A DNA stretch of 64,000 nucleotides from NCBI GenBank assembly GCA_030531005.1, contig JAUMTW010000002.1:202190-266189 (forward strand), given 5' to 3'. The stretch is from Corynebacterium sp. (GTDB lineage Bacteria > Actinomycetota > Actinomycetes > Mycobacteriales > Mycobacteriaceae). The position numbers were made by a program, and so were the translations under genes. Below are positions 1 through 8,202 of the stretch, one piece after another; position 1 is the first letter of the stretch, and every line of letters begins with the position of its first letter. Below the pieces are notes generated by a model. The model had not been told where the DNA came from and searched no databases. It saw only the letters and a program-made list of their open reading frames with translations.

Positions 1-138
1 CGATGGCTGTATTGACAATGCAGCCGCTGCAAGTAGGATCACCGCCACTTGCGTGCGCGGCACAGCAATACAACTCATACAACTGCTCAAGCTACTCAGA
101 CTGCTCCAACTAAACGCAGTAAGCAGAGTGGAGTTCAT
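1..138 (-). CDS. TadB-like pilus assembly membrane protein, 5' part only
   Basis: The visible 46 residues begin MNSTLLTAFSWSS and lead into a hydrophobic stretch (VAVILLAAAALSI); the rest lies outside the window. The ATG (138-136) overlaps the TGA of the upstream ATPase gene as ATGA, so the two are translationally coupled. In actinobacterial Flp/Tad loci the gene after the TadA ATPase normally encodes a TadB/TadC-type inner-membrane platform protein, and the hydrophobic start fits. Identity is inferred mainly from position, since no family motif falls inside the window. Confidence 0.5.
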   Translation of the reverse strand, partial: MNSTLLTAFSWSSLSSLSSCMSCIAVPRTQVAVILLAAAALSIQPS

Positions 139-1241
139 GGCTGGAAATCCCCTTGCTCATGCGACCATAACTGCTGCATCGCTACCGGACTGCCAGTTAA
201 ACGCCCAATCTCCTTTAAATAACGCCCTCTTTGGCCGCGAGCCATGACTAAAACCATGGGGGCGGCCGCTGCTACCTGTGCATAGACTGCATCCTTAGGC
301 ATCCCGCCGAGGGCTCCAAGTGCTGCAATACGCGCGAGCACATCCTTTAAAGTATTCGCATGCATAGTTCCAGCACAGCCTTCATGCCCGGTGTTCATAG
401 CACTTAAGAGTTCCACGATTTCTTTGCCACGGATTTCGCCGACCACTATGCGATTGGGGCGCATCCGCAGTGATTGTTGCAGTAAATCTGCCAACGAAAT
501 TGCCCCTTGGCCTTCAACATTGGGTGGCCTGGAAATCATGGACACAAAATGTGGATGTAGGGGTGCAAGCTCGGCGGTGTCTTCAATGGCGATAATGCGC
601 TGTTCAGCAGGCACTTCTTCGAGTAGGGCGCTCAGTAGCGTGGTTTTGCCGCTGCCGGTGCCACCGATTATTAACAGCGGGACTTGGGTATGCACGAGTT
701 CTTTGAGCCCTGCCGCAGTAGCTTTGCTCATGGTTCCTGCAGATACCAAATCAGCCAAGCGCGCGTGGGCAGTCCCTAAGATGCGCAAAGAAATACAGGT
801 CTGCTGTGCCGGTGGTGCCAAAATAGCGTGTACGCGCACGGTGACACCGTGATCTCGAGCGATTTTGCCATCAGCGAAGCATTGGGAATCATCTAAGCGG
901 CGCCCTGCCGCCACAATCAAACGCGTAGCTAATCGACGAACCTGCGCATCCTCTGTGAATTCGGTTGCGCAGCGTTCAAGGCCCTGTCCCCGATCAATAA
1001 ACACTCCCTTGGTGCCATTGACGACAATGTCGCTCACCCCCGGGATGTGTAGTAATTCTTCTAACACCCCAAAGCCCGTGGACTCTTGCCGGAAGGTACG
1101 TAAGATTTCAAAGACTTCCCCATCACTGATAACTCCACGGTGATTATCACGGATTACCTGCGCCAAGTGAGTCGGATCCGTGGAATCTGGGTGGGTGGCA
1201 ACATATTCTTCAAGCACCTGGTGGATATTGGCACCACTCAT
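135..1241 (-). CDS. tadA: TadA/CpaF-family secretion ATPase
   Basis: 368 aa, VirB11/TadA-type hexameric ATPase expected to power assembly of a Flp/Tad pilus or a related secretion apparatus at the inner face of the membrane. The Walker A GGTGSGKT is at residues 193-200, the Asp box RPNRIVVGEIRG at 261-272 and the His box GHEGCAGTMHAN at 285-296, all intact. The start overlaps the end of the upstream ssd-like gene by 4 bases (ATGA) and the stop overlaps the next membrane-protein gene in the same way, so this is one tightly coupled operon. In M. tuberculosis the equivalent pair is Rv3659c/Rv3660c. Whether a pilin follows cannot be seen here. Confidence 0.9.
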   Translation of the reverse strand: MSGANIHQVLEEYVATHPDSTDPTHLAQVIRDNHRGVISDGEVFEILRTFRQESTGFGVLEELLHIPGVSDIVVNGTKGVFIDRGQGLERCATEFTEDAQVRRLATRLIVAAGRRLDDSQCFADGKIARDHGVTVRVHAILAPPAQQTCISLRILGTAHARLADLVSAGTMSKATAAGLKELVHTQVPLLIIGGTGSGKTTLLSALLEEVPAEQRIIAIEDTAELAPLHPHFVSMISRPPNVEGQGAISLADLLQQSLRMRPNRIVVGEIRGKEIVELLSAMNTGHEGCAGTMHANTLKDVLARIAALGALGGMPKDAVYAQVAAAAPMVLVMARGQRGRYLKEIGRLTGSPVAMQQLWSHEQGDFQP

Positions 1242-2293
1242 GTAGCTTGCACCTCCTGGAGGGCCTGGAGAACCTGGGCGATCGCCGTGCGCATACTACG
1301 TGGCAAATAGCGAGGGATGCCGGCGATCTCTATAGCTTTAGCCAACCGGTGGGAATTGGAGATTACTGCAGTCATTGACAGTCCAGTAATGTCTGCAAGC
1401 TCTGTTGGACTCAGGCCACTCCAGTGGCGTTGGCGCACGATGGCACACAAATGGATGTGGTGGGAACGCAACTGGCTAAGCATTGGCAAGAGCGCCGCGA
1501 CGGCGCGTATTTCTGCCGGGATTATGAGAACGACAACATCACTGGCTTTAAGCAGTTCCATGGTGTTTACCCGGGGAGTATCAACTATGACAACTGCGTG
1601 CTGGCGCAAGTTTTCAATCACTGCATGTGAGTCCGCATGAGGCCTATGATTTCCGTCCTCGCGGTGCCAACTTAAAACTCGTACTCCTTGGGCAGTACAG
1701 GGTAAGGCGCTTACGAGCTCCGCACCTGCAATGTCTGCGGCGGCATCGCCGAGATCATTCCACCGCAACCCTGGCTTTTCTTCGATTCCACAAAGCAAAT
1801 CCAGCCCACCACCATGTGGGTCTGTATCCACAAGCACGACTGGTAGTCCCCATTGCCCTATACTTCCTTGGGCCAGGCAGGCCGCAAATGTCGAAGTGCC
1901 GACCCCACCAGCTGCGCCATAAACACTCAGCAGCAAGCCGCTGTGCTGAGTATGAGGTTCGGTGGCTAATTGTAAGAGCAGTTCATTGGCTTGGCTCGGC
2001 AGACTATATGCAGCTTCTGCATGGCAATTTAAGGCTAATTGCCAATCAGGTTCTATACCGGTGCTGCTCATGAAAAAGATGCGGGTTGCCGGATGCAAGG
2101 TGGCGGCATGGGCGGCGGTGGTGGCATCGACGAGCATCGCTGCCACCCGGGGTGCTTGGAGTGTCATATGGCGTGGATCGGTGGACTCGATGATCTGCTT
2201 CCCGGTAGCGGCCACTATGTGTTGGCATTCGGTACGTAGACCGACATCACTGATAGCTACGAAGATTGGTGCATCCTTCATAGTGTGCAGCAT
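1238..2293 (-). CDS. ssd: Septum-site-determining protein Ssd / CpaE-like MinD-family ATPase
   Basis: 351 aa. It has an N-terminal receiver-like region without clear phosphoacceptor motifs, then a MinD/ParA-type P-loop ATPase domain. The deviant Walker motif reads GAAGGVGTST around residues 126-135, without the signature lysine of true MinD (GKGGVGKT), as in mycobacterial Ssd (Rv3660c). VVLVDTDPHGGGLDLLCG supplies the switch-I-like aspartates. CpaE/Ssd proteins localise Tad pilus machinery or affect septation. It overlaps tadA by 4 bases. ATG at 2293 has no clear ribosome binding site; an in-frame ATG at 2281 (MKDAPIF) is equally plausible. Confidence 0.82.
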   Translation of the reverse strand: MLHTMKDAPIFVAISDVGLRTECQHIVAATGKQIIESTDPRHMTLQAPRVAAMLVDATTAAHAATLHPATRIFFMSSTGIEPDWQLALNCHAEAAYSLPSQANELLLQLATEPHTQHSGLLLSVYGAAGGVGTSTFAACLAQGSIGQWGLPVVLVDTDPHGGGLDLLCGIEEKPGLRWNDLGDAAADIAGAELVSALPCTAQGVRVLSWHREDGNHRPHADSHAVIENLRQHAVVIVDTPRVNTMELLKASDVVVLIIPAEIRAVAALLPMLSQLRSHHIHLCAIVRQRHWSGLSPTELADITGLSMTAVISNSHRLAKAIEIAGIPRYLPRSMRTAIAQVLQALQEVQAT

Positions 2294-2448
2294 GCCAAGG
2301 CAGTGCTCTTGCGTCCTAGCTCGGGATATTCTTCGAGGGCAAAGTTGTGGATAACTGCGCTACGGTAGGGCTTTCTAGGCGCAGAATCCACTACAGCTGG
2401 GTTGCAGGCAGCGCTGGATTTGCATACGGCTATTCACGCGCCTGCTTA

Positions 2449-3105
2449 CTATGCGGCAGCTGCGGCAATCCCGGCAGCCTCATCCATACCTGCACGCAGC
2501 GCATCCAACACACACAGCATGCTGTCTGGGGACTGCGGGTTGGTAGCGATCTGAAAGTACTGCTGCTTATGGCGCCAAAATCCGGTTTCTGGCACTCCTA
2601 GTCCTAAAGTGTCTGCACCACTTGCGACCAAAGATAAGCGCAAACTAATTCGAGCGATGGTGCCAGTACGCGCAGCAAAATTGTCTTGCGCGAGTACGTG
2701 GTTATGGATCCAGATGGGGACTAAGACCTCGTACTGATTAAGAATCCGGGCATCAAAGAGTTTGGCCAATCCTTGGAGCTGAGCTGCACCTTGGGTTGGT
2801 TGGCCGGTACCCCCAGCTAGCGAGTCTAGGCGGGCGAATACTTGCAAGGGCGCACGCAGCAGGGTGCGAACTTGGGCGTCCATGGAGTTCGGAGCAAGCA
2901 CGCTATAGGCGTTGATGCTGGTTTCTTCTGTCAGATTTGCCAACCAGCTATTAGCCCGTGCCCCACGCAGCACGGACTCAGAATGAGTAATGTCATATTT
3001 GCGTAAATTCACCGGGCGGCGATGCACCTGGCGACTCTTCTCGATAAACGTCGAGGTAGCAGCCTGAATTTCGGGATTTTCGAGCAGGCTTGCAAAGGCA
3101 TTCAC
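2449..3105 (-). CDS. Conserved actinobacterial protein of unknown function (Rv3662c-like position)
   Basis: 218 aa, mostly helical by composition, with no signal peptide or membrane segment. I do not recognise a domain. The position next to ssd matches the Rv3662c family of M. tuberculosis, where a HAD phosphatase gene lies between the two; only 155 bp of non-coding sequence remains here. The start is GTG (3105-3103). A TACAAT hexamer (complement of 3113-3118) ends 7 nt before it and there is no Shine-Dalgarno sequence, so the message is probably leaderless, which is common in corynebacteria. It is divergent from the holin-like gene. Confidence 0.7.
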   Translation of the reverse strand: MNAFASLLENPEIQAATSTFIEKSRQVHRRPVNLRKYDITHSESVLRGARANSWLANLTEETSINAYSVLAPNSMDAQVRTLLRAPLQVFARLDSLAGGTGQPTQGAAQLQGLAKLFDARILNQYEVLVPIWIHNHVLAQDNFAARTGTIARISLRLSLVASGADTLGLGVPETGFWRHKQQYFQIATNPQSPDSMLCVLDALRAGMDEAAGIAAAAA

Positions 3106-3227
3106 GCCTCATATTGTACAAATAGTGCCCGGAAACCGCGCATAATTCCCCAAAAATTCTAAAATCGTGGCACCATAGAAGCTAACGAATATTACAGCGC
3201 AATATTGAACGCGATGGAGGAATACCT

Positions 3228-3728
3228 GTGAGCCAGGATAAAGGACTGTACACCCAAGGATCGGATGCCTTTGAGGCGAAGATCAATTCGATCCCGCTCA
3301 ATGGGGTAGATAATCCCACTGAGGCCTCGATTGGCTCCTTGGTCAGCGATGCCACCGCCCAAATCTCTACGCTGGTACGCTCCGAGATCGAGCTAGCCAA
3401 GGCAGAGACCACGCAAGAGGTCAAGAAAGGCGTCATGGGTGCGGCTTTCTTCGCGGTTGCAGCGACCGTCGCTTTGTATAGCTCCTTCCTCTTTTTCTTC
3501 TTCCTTGCAGAGTTACTATCTGTATGGCTACACCGTTGGGCTGCATTCTTGATCGTCTTCCTGGTCATGCTGCTGCTGGCTGGTGTCTTCGCCCTATTCG
3601 GTGTGAAGAAGTTTAAGCAACTGCAGGCTCCAAAGAAGACCATTGATTCAGTCACAGAACTCAAAGACTTAGTGCCCGGTAATGCGGCAGAAAATATTGA
3701 AAAGAAGGACCGCGGCCTTTATAGCTAA
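3228..3728 (+). CDS. Actinobacterial holin-X / superfamily III-like membrane protein
   Basis: 166 aa. GTG start at 3228 preceded by GGAGG at 3216-3220. Two long hydrophobic segments (about residues 72-100 and 107-126) follow an amphipathic acidic N-terminus (VRSEIELAKAETTQEVKKG) and precede a charged tail. This is the layout of the phage-holin-like DUF1469 family found next to epoxide-hydrolase-like and marP genes (Rv3669 in M. tuberculosis). 'Holin' is a family name only and there is no phage context here. The role is probably envelope related and is not established. Confidence 0.8.
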   Translation: MSQDKGLYTQGSDAFEAKINSIPLNGVDNPTEASIGSLVSDATAQISTLVRSEIELAKAETTQEVKKGVMGAAFFAVAATVALYSSFLFFFFLAELLSVWLHRWAAFLIVFLVMLLLAGVFALFGVKKFKQLQAPKKTIDSVTELKDLVPGNAAENIEKKDRGLYS

Positions 3729-3773
3729 GCGCCTTTCTGCCTAATATCACTGGCAGTTTTCCTGCCACCACTA

Positions 3774-3806
3774 CAGCGCCTGCGGTTGGAAGACCGGGGC
3801 GCTTTT
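3774..3806 (+). terminator. Rho-independent terminator after the holin-like gene
   Basis: AGCGCC (3775-3780) pairs with GGCGCT (3798-3803), with internal GCGGTT/ACCG pairing possible, followed by TTTT. It lies 46 bp after the stop codon at 3728. Confidence 0.6.
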
Positions 3807-3884
3807 GGCTGCATATGAAGTAATTCCTGCACCAATCCCCTGTACATATCTCTGCTACACCTATCTGCTCAGAAATCTGCGGTA

Positions 3885-4826
3885 ATGAAATCTGCGAAAA
3901 AGACTCCGCTCTCCCCAAAGGTTGTGGCCTTAGATGGCGACTTTGAACACCAATTTGTCCACGCACGCGGTATTCGCCTGCATGTGGCTACAGCCGGTAA
4001 TCCCCAAAACCCCCTGGTGTTATTGCTCCATGATGGCTTGGGTGGCTGGTTCGACTTCAAGGATGTCTTAGGGCCCTTAGCCCAGCGGGGCTGGTATGCA
4101 GTCGCGTTGGATATGCGAGGCTATGGTATGTCGGATAAGCCACCAAATAGCTATGATCATCGCCATGCCACCGGCGATCTCGCCGGGGTGATCCGCTCCC
4201 TGGGCCATGAGCGGGCCCATCTCTTTGGTGCTGGTTCCGGGGCGAGTATCGCCTGGTTATTTGCCGCTGTCTACCCGGATCATGTGCACTCGCTAACCTC
4301 TATTGGGGCGATTCATCCCCTCGATGTGCGTCGGGCGATTGCCCAGCGCCCCTGGCTGTTTGGCGATACTTTACCGTTTACCTTGCATTACCGCCTGCCG
4401 CGTTTTTTGCAACGGATGCGACCGCGCTTTCGACAACGCTTGATTGAACGCGATCTGCGCAATCGCACGGCTAAGGATTTCCATCATCAGCCGGCTTTCC
4501 ATCAAGCGTTAGAATTGCGTAAACAAGCCGCGCACATCGGTAATACGCTGCCTGCCCGCGAAAAGACGGTACGCTATGTGGTCAATGTGCCTCCGGTCAG
4601 TTGGGCAACCTTAAAGGTCCATTGCCCGGTATTCTTGCTCACCGATCCAGGTGCCCAATCGCTTGTGTTCTTGCGGCGGGCTACGTCGCGGGTGCGCCAG
4701 AACTTAAGCTCATTGAGTGTGGTTACTGGCAGGCTGCCTCATATTGAGCAGCCTGAGGAGTTCGTGCGTTTGTTGGATCGAATTCTGCATTCCGTTGTGG
4801 ATCTGCCGAGTACCAGCGAACGTTAG
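3885..4826 (+). CDS. Alpha/beta-hydrolase-fold protein (EphE-like), probably non-catalytic
   Basis: 313 aa with the overall sequence course of epoxide-hydrolase/haloalkane-dehalogenase-type alpha/beta hydrolases, including DMRGYGMSDKP after strand 4. The three catalytic signatures are altered. The oxyanion HGxP region reads LLLHDGLGGW. The nucleophile elbow reads FGAGSGASIAW, where Asp or Ser of G-x-Nuc-x-G aligns with Gly. The C-terminal GH(F/W) region reads TGRLPHIEQPEEF, with Arg at the usual His position. It occupies the Rv3670 (ephE) position beside marP. I infer a hydrolase-fold protein that has lost its usual chemistry, or a misaligned elbow that uses the nearby Ser. Confidence 0.8.
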   Translation: MKSAKKTPLSPKVVALDGDFEHQFVHARGIRLHVATAGNPQNPLVLLLHDGLGGWFDFKDVLGPLAQRGWYAVALDMRGYGMSDKPPNSYDHRHATGDLAGVIRSLGHERAHLFGAGSGASIAWLFAAVYPDHVHSLTSIGAIHPLDVRRAIAQRPWLFGDTLPFTLHYRLPRFLQRMRPRFRQRLIERDLRNRTAKDFHHQPAFHQALELRKQAAHIGNTLPAREKTVRYVVNVPPVSWATLKVHCPVFLLTDPGAQSLVFLRRATSRVRQNLSSLSVVTGRLPHIEQPEEFVRLLDRILHSVVDLPSTSER

Positions 4827-4856
4827 CGGGCAGCTCACCGCACCCAACACAATACA

Positions 4857-4891
4857 AAGGCACCCGAGGGCATAGTTTCCCTGAGTGCCTT
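4857..4891. terminator. Convergent terminator between the hydrolase-fold gene and marP
   Basis: AAGGCAC (4857-4863) and GTGCCTT (4885-4891) form a perfect stem with further inner pairing (GAGGG/TCCCT). It sits between converging genes and could serve both strands. Confidence 0.65.
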
Positions 4892-4922
4892 GTGCATCTG
4901 GGCGAAAACCTACGCGATTACG

Positions 4923-6140
4923 CTAGGAGGCGACGCACTGCTGGGTATCCACGGGCGCAGTCAGCTGGGTGTAATCCCCAATGGCATTGCGCACTTCGGC
5001 TGCGCTGAGGACATAGCCGATATCAGAATTATCGACGCTGGCGCCAAAGACCACCCCGAGTATTTGGCCTTCTGCGTTGACCATTGGGCCACCGGAATTG
5101 CCTTGGCGAATACTACCGCGTACGGCATATGCCTCACGCTCCACCCGGGTGGTGGCGTAGATATTTGGACCTGAAATGCGGATCATATCGGCGACACGGG
5201 CTGGTGCTGCTTCGAACGGACCAGATTCCGGGAAGCCCATCACGATGGCATCATCACCTGTAGCTGCGACTCCGTCCGCCCAGGGTAACACTGGCAGGGA
5301 GACATCTGGAGAATAGAGCACAGCAATATCAAGATCGGGGTTGTAGTACACCACATCGGCGTTGTGCATGCCGGTGACCGTATCTAAGGTCACCGAGTTC
5401 GTACCGGCTACCACGTGGGCATTCGTGATGACATAATCTTCATCAATCATAAAGCCCGAGCCCATCAAGCGACGCGAGCACGCCTGAGCCTCTCCCATCA
5501 CGTGAATAACCGAAGGGCGCAGGCGCTCAATTAATGCGGTATCTTCCACATAGATCGCTGGGGCATCCACCTCGGCTTGGGTACCTTCCACAAAGGGCGA
5601 AACCAATGGTGGCAACCCAGATTCATCCAACATAGCCGATAGTTGGTTGGGCAGACCAGCCAGACTATCGGGTAGCTGGCGGTCTAAGAAGCCCAAGACC
5701 CGAGACTCTCGTATCTGCTCAGCTGGCTGTCCACTTAAAACTGTGAGAAGCGGAACCGAGATGAGCCAGGCTACCAACAAAGTCATTATGGCTTGAAAGA
5801 CGGCACCGATAGCAGAGTCAATCTTTAAGCCCCGGCGCAACTTTAAGTTGTTACGTAGGCTGCCACCAACAACGCCACCAACCATATTCCCCAACCCGAT
5901 CAGTAGCACCAAGGTGCCAATGACCAGTAAGAACTTAATTGCTGGTTCCTCGGTGAGCTGCTGCATAAATGGCGAGAGTGCGATGCCGATGATTAAGCCG
6001 GCTATGACACCGAGGCTCGAGAGAATGGAGGAAAAAGCGCCTTGGCGCCAGCCCCCGAAGCAGGCAAGCAGCACGCACACCACGATGATGAGGTCAACGA
6101 TCAAGCTGGCTATTCCTTTCCTGGTTGCGAGAGCGCGCAA
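4923..6140 (-). CDS. marP: MarP-like membrane serine protease (acid resistance)
   Basis: 405 aa from the first in-frame ATG. The N-terminal half has four hydrophobic segments of the CvpA/colicin-V-production type; the C-terminal half is a trypsin-fold periplasmic protease. Counting from the ATG, the triad is His242 (TNAHVVAG), Asp271 (NPDLDIAVL) and Ser349 (RQGNSGGPMV). Cys221 and Cys402 have the same 181-residue spacing as the regulatory Cys214-Cys395 disulfide of M. tuberculosis MarP (Rv3671c). A TTG at 6104 (L-I-V-D-L...) preceded by AAAGGAA may be the real start, because mycobacterial MarP begins directly with the first membrane helix and the ATG overlaps the upstream Nudix gene by 47 bp. 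MarP supports envelope maintenance in acid. Confidence 0.9.
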   Translation of the reverse strand: MRALATRKGIASLIVDLIIVVCVLLACFGGWRQGAFSSILSSLGVIAGLIIGIALSPFMQQLTEEPAIKFLLVIGTLVLLIGLGNMVGGVVGGSLRNNLKLRRGLKIDSAIGAVFQAIMTLLVAWLISVPLLTVLSGQPAEQIRESRVLGFLDRQLPDSLAGLPNQLSAMLDESGLPPLVSPFVEGTQAEVDAPAIYVEDTALIERLRPSVIHVMGEAQACSRRLMGSGFMIDEDYVITNAHVVAGTNSVTLDTVTGMHNADVVYYNPDLDIAVLYSPDVSLPVLPWADGVAATGDDAIVMGFPESGPFEAAPARVADMIRISGPNIYATTRVEREAYAVRGSIRQGNSGGPMVNAEGQILGVVFGASVDNSDIGYVLSAAEVRNAIGDYTQLTAPVDTQQCVAS

Positions 6141-6819
6141 GCGCAGCCTTTAAATCGTAGCTGTTCACCTGCTCCCAGGCTATATGCCACCCAGAAATTT
6201 CGAGCATAGTAGCTAGCAGACCTGCAGTAAATCCCCAGATGAGATAGCCCTCACACCAAAAAGCTGGAGCCTTGAAATGCCCAATACGTGTGTGCAAACA
6301 ATTGTCGAGATCCGCTAAATCTGCCAAACGTACGGTGAGTACTTCATCGACTTCTTCGGGACTGGCTGCATAGACTGCATGCGGCTTATCCCACCAACAC
6401 AGCACTGGGTAGACCGGGTAGCGGGCAGTCCGTACGGCCACGGGACGAATTTGGCGAATAACTTTCACCGAATCTGGATCCAAAGCGATTTCTTCGTTGG
6501 CTTCTCGTAAGCCCGCAGCAATTGGGGTGATATCAGTGCGATCAATATGCCCACCGGGAAACGAGATGTGTCCAGAGAATTGTCGCATCGCCGGCTCGCG
6601 GTGGGTCAGGATCACGCGAGCGTCCTCGTGCGTATCCCCGGTACATAGTATGCAAATTGCAGCTTTCTTCTGTGCTGCAAAAGGCCGACGCAGTGGCAAA
6701 CGAGCGCTTAAAGCGCGTTCGAATTCCTGGCTATCTAAGGCACGAACCCAATGTGGCCAAGGGGATCCGACATCATCAGCAGCACTGCCCTTGCTCATTT
6801 CTGAGGAATCCGTACTCAT
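6094..6819 (-). CDS. Nudix hydrolase, CoA pyrophosphatase-like
   Basis: 241 aa. The Nudix box is recognisable (GGHIDRTD, then GLREANEEIAL, fitting Gx5Ex7REUxEExGU with D replacing the first E). The family around Rv3672c/NudL is predicted to cleave coenzyme A or related diphosphates. The start ATG overlaps the stop of the thioredoxin-like gene by 4 bases (ATGA), so the two are translationally coupled. The 3' end overlaps marP. Confidence 0.85.
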   Translation of the reverse strand: MSTDSSEMSKGSAADDVGSPWPHWVRALDSQEFERALSARLPLRRPFAAQKKAAICILCTGDTHEDARVILTHREPAMRQFSGHISFPGGHIDRTDITPIAAGLREANEEIALDPDSVKVIRQIRPVAVRTARYPVYPVLCWWDKPHAVYAASPEEVDEVLTVRLADLADLDNCLHTRIGHFKAPAFWCEGYLIWGFTAGLLATMLEISGWHIAWEQVNSYDLKAALARSRNQERNSQLDR

Positions 6820-7364
6820 TGCACCGTGGCCTCAAGCTCTTCATAGGACTCAAAAGGAATGGCGTAGAAACGCTCAAGTTCACCATCAGCAGCAAAGACC
6901 AAGGTAATCGGCACCACGTTGGGCAGATTCAATCGAGGGCTGAGTTGATTATTGGGATCTGATAGCGATGCCATCTGTACGCCTAAATCATCAAGCAGTG
7001 CTGCTCCACGGGCTGAATCGGGGTCTTGATGTACACCGATTACAGTGAGCTCTGGGTGGCGGGCAGCTAGCTCATCGAAAAAGGGCAATTCGGTGCGGCA
7101 GGGCTCGCACCACCACGCCCACAGGCTTACTACCGTGCGTTGGGCGTTATCACCAGTCGGGGTTACTTCCCCGCCCAGGCAATCTAGAGTCACCCCCGCC
7201 AAAGTGTCGAAGGCACAGTCTGGCCGTGGGGTCACGCTAACGCTAGCCGCATTCTCATTGCTGTCGCTCGTGTTGTTTCCGCTACTTCCGGACCATACGA
7301 AGGCCAGCAATAGCGCAGCGACGGTCAAGAAAAATACCACAGAAAAGCCGATTGTTTTACGCAT
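6816..7364 (-). CDS. Membrane-anchored TlpA/ResA-type thioredoxin-like protein
   Basis: 182 aa from ATG 7364, chosen because AAGGAG ends 4 nt upstream; an upstream in-frame start at 7406 lies inside nth. One N-terminal hydrophobic segment (about residues 6-24) anchors it, followed by a Ser/Asn-rich linker and a thioredoxin fold with the active site WWCEPC (Cys86, Cys89). Extra Cys50 and Cys62 may form a structural disulfide. It corresponds in position to Rv3673c and is predicted to act in extracytoplasmic thiol reduction. The start overlaps the end of nth by 8 bases, so coupling with nth and Nudix is likely. Confidence 0.88.
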   Translation of the reverse strand: MRKTIGFSVVFFLTVAALLLAFVWSGSSGNNTSDSNENAASVSVTPRPDCAFDTLAGVTLDCLGGEVTPTGDNAQRTVVSLWAWWCEPCRTELPFFDELAARHPELTVIGVHQDPDSARGAALLDDLGVQMASLSDPNNQLSPRLNLPNVVPITLVFAADGELERFYAIPFESYEELEATVQ

Positions 7365-8055
7365 GGAACTCCTTCGCTGCCTGCTGGCTGTGTGCGAGAG
7401 TCGCACTTGTTACCGGCCAGTCTACGCTGGGGCAACAGTGCTGGAGTACACAGATTCCACATGCGGGTTTGCGGGCCTTACAGACTCGACGCCCGTGGAT
7501 AATCGTGCGATGAGAGAAATTCGACCATTCCCTTTCGGGTAAGAGTTTCGCCATGGCAAATTCAATGCGATCCGGTTTGGTTTCTTGAGTAAGTTCCCAG
7601 CGGCGGACCAGGCGGGAAAAGTGCGTATCGACGGTCAGGCCCGGCAGCCCAAAGGCATTAGCGCGCACCACATTGGCTGTTTTGCGCCCCACTCCCGGCA
7701 ATGCGGTGAGTGCTCCCATATCACTGGGAATTTCCCCACCATGATCACTCAGCAATGCTTGTCCGAGTTTGATCAGCTGGCTGGTCTTGCGGTTCTGAAA
7801 TCCAGTGGGTGCGATAATTGCCGAGAGCTCCTCTGGATCCGCGCTGGCATAGGCGGCAGCATCAGGATAAGTTTCAAAGAGTTGCGGGGTTACTGAGTTA
7901 ACCCGCACATCGGTGCATTGGGCACTTAGGATGGTGGCCACAGTAAGTTCTAGCGGCGTACTGAAATCAAGTTCACAGGCGGCATCTGGGTAGGTTGCTG
8001 CCAGGTTTTCGGCGATTTCCAGCGCCCGTTGACGCAGAGTGTTTGAGGGAGTCAT
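7357..8055 (-). CDS. nth: Endonuclease III, base-excision DNA glycosylase/AP lyase
   Basis: 232 aa. Helix-hairpin-helix LPGVGRKTANVV with catalytic Lys125 and catalytic Asp143 in TVDTHFSRL. The C-terminal [4Fe-4S] loop is complete as C192-x6-C199-x2-C202-x5-C208. It removes oxidised pyrimidines from DNA and nicks the abasic site. It is divergent from glxR, the same arrangement as nth (Rv3674c) and crp (Rv3676) in mycobacteria, and is the first gene of the nth / thioredoxin-like / Nudix / marP run. Confidence 0.95.
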   Translation of the reverse strand: MTPSNTLRQRALEIAENLAATYPDAACELDFSTPLELTVATILSAQCTDVRVNSVTPQLFETYPDAAAYASADPEELSAIIAPTGFQNRKTSQLIKLGQALLSDHGGEIPSDMGALTALPGVGRKTANVVRANAFGLPGLTVDTHFSRLVRRWELTQETKPDRIEFAMAKLLPEREWSNFSHRTIIHGRRVCKARKPACGICVLQHCCPSVDWPVTSATLAHSQQAAKEFHA

Positions 8056-8108
8056 CAGTTCTAGCTTAATGGCTGTAGCAGGCAGTGCGAGCTGCTAGTA
8101 AGATTTAT

Positions 8109-8124
8109 TGTGAATAACAATCAT
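8109..8124. promoter_or_regulatory. Possible GlxR/CRP half-site upstream of glxR
   Basis: TGTGAATAACAATCAT matches the first half (TGTGA) of the GlxR consensus TGTGA-N6-TCACA; the second half is weak. It lies 79 bp upstream of the glxR start, so autoregulation is possible but unproven. Confidence 0.3.
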
Positions 8125-8202
8125 TCCAAGGTGCAAACGTGACCTGTTGCATAGTAAGCTAAGTGCTAGAAATTTTTACTTGACAGCTTGAGGAGTAGAG
8201 CA

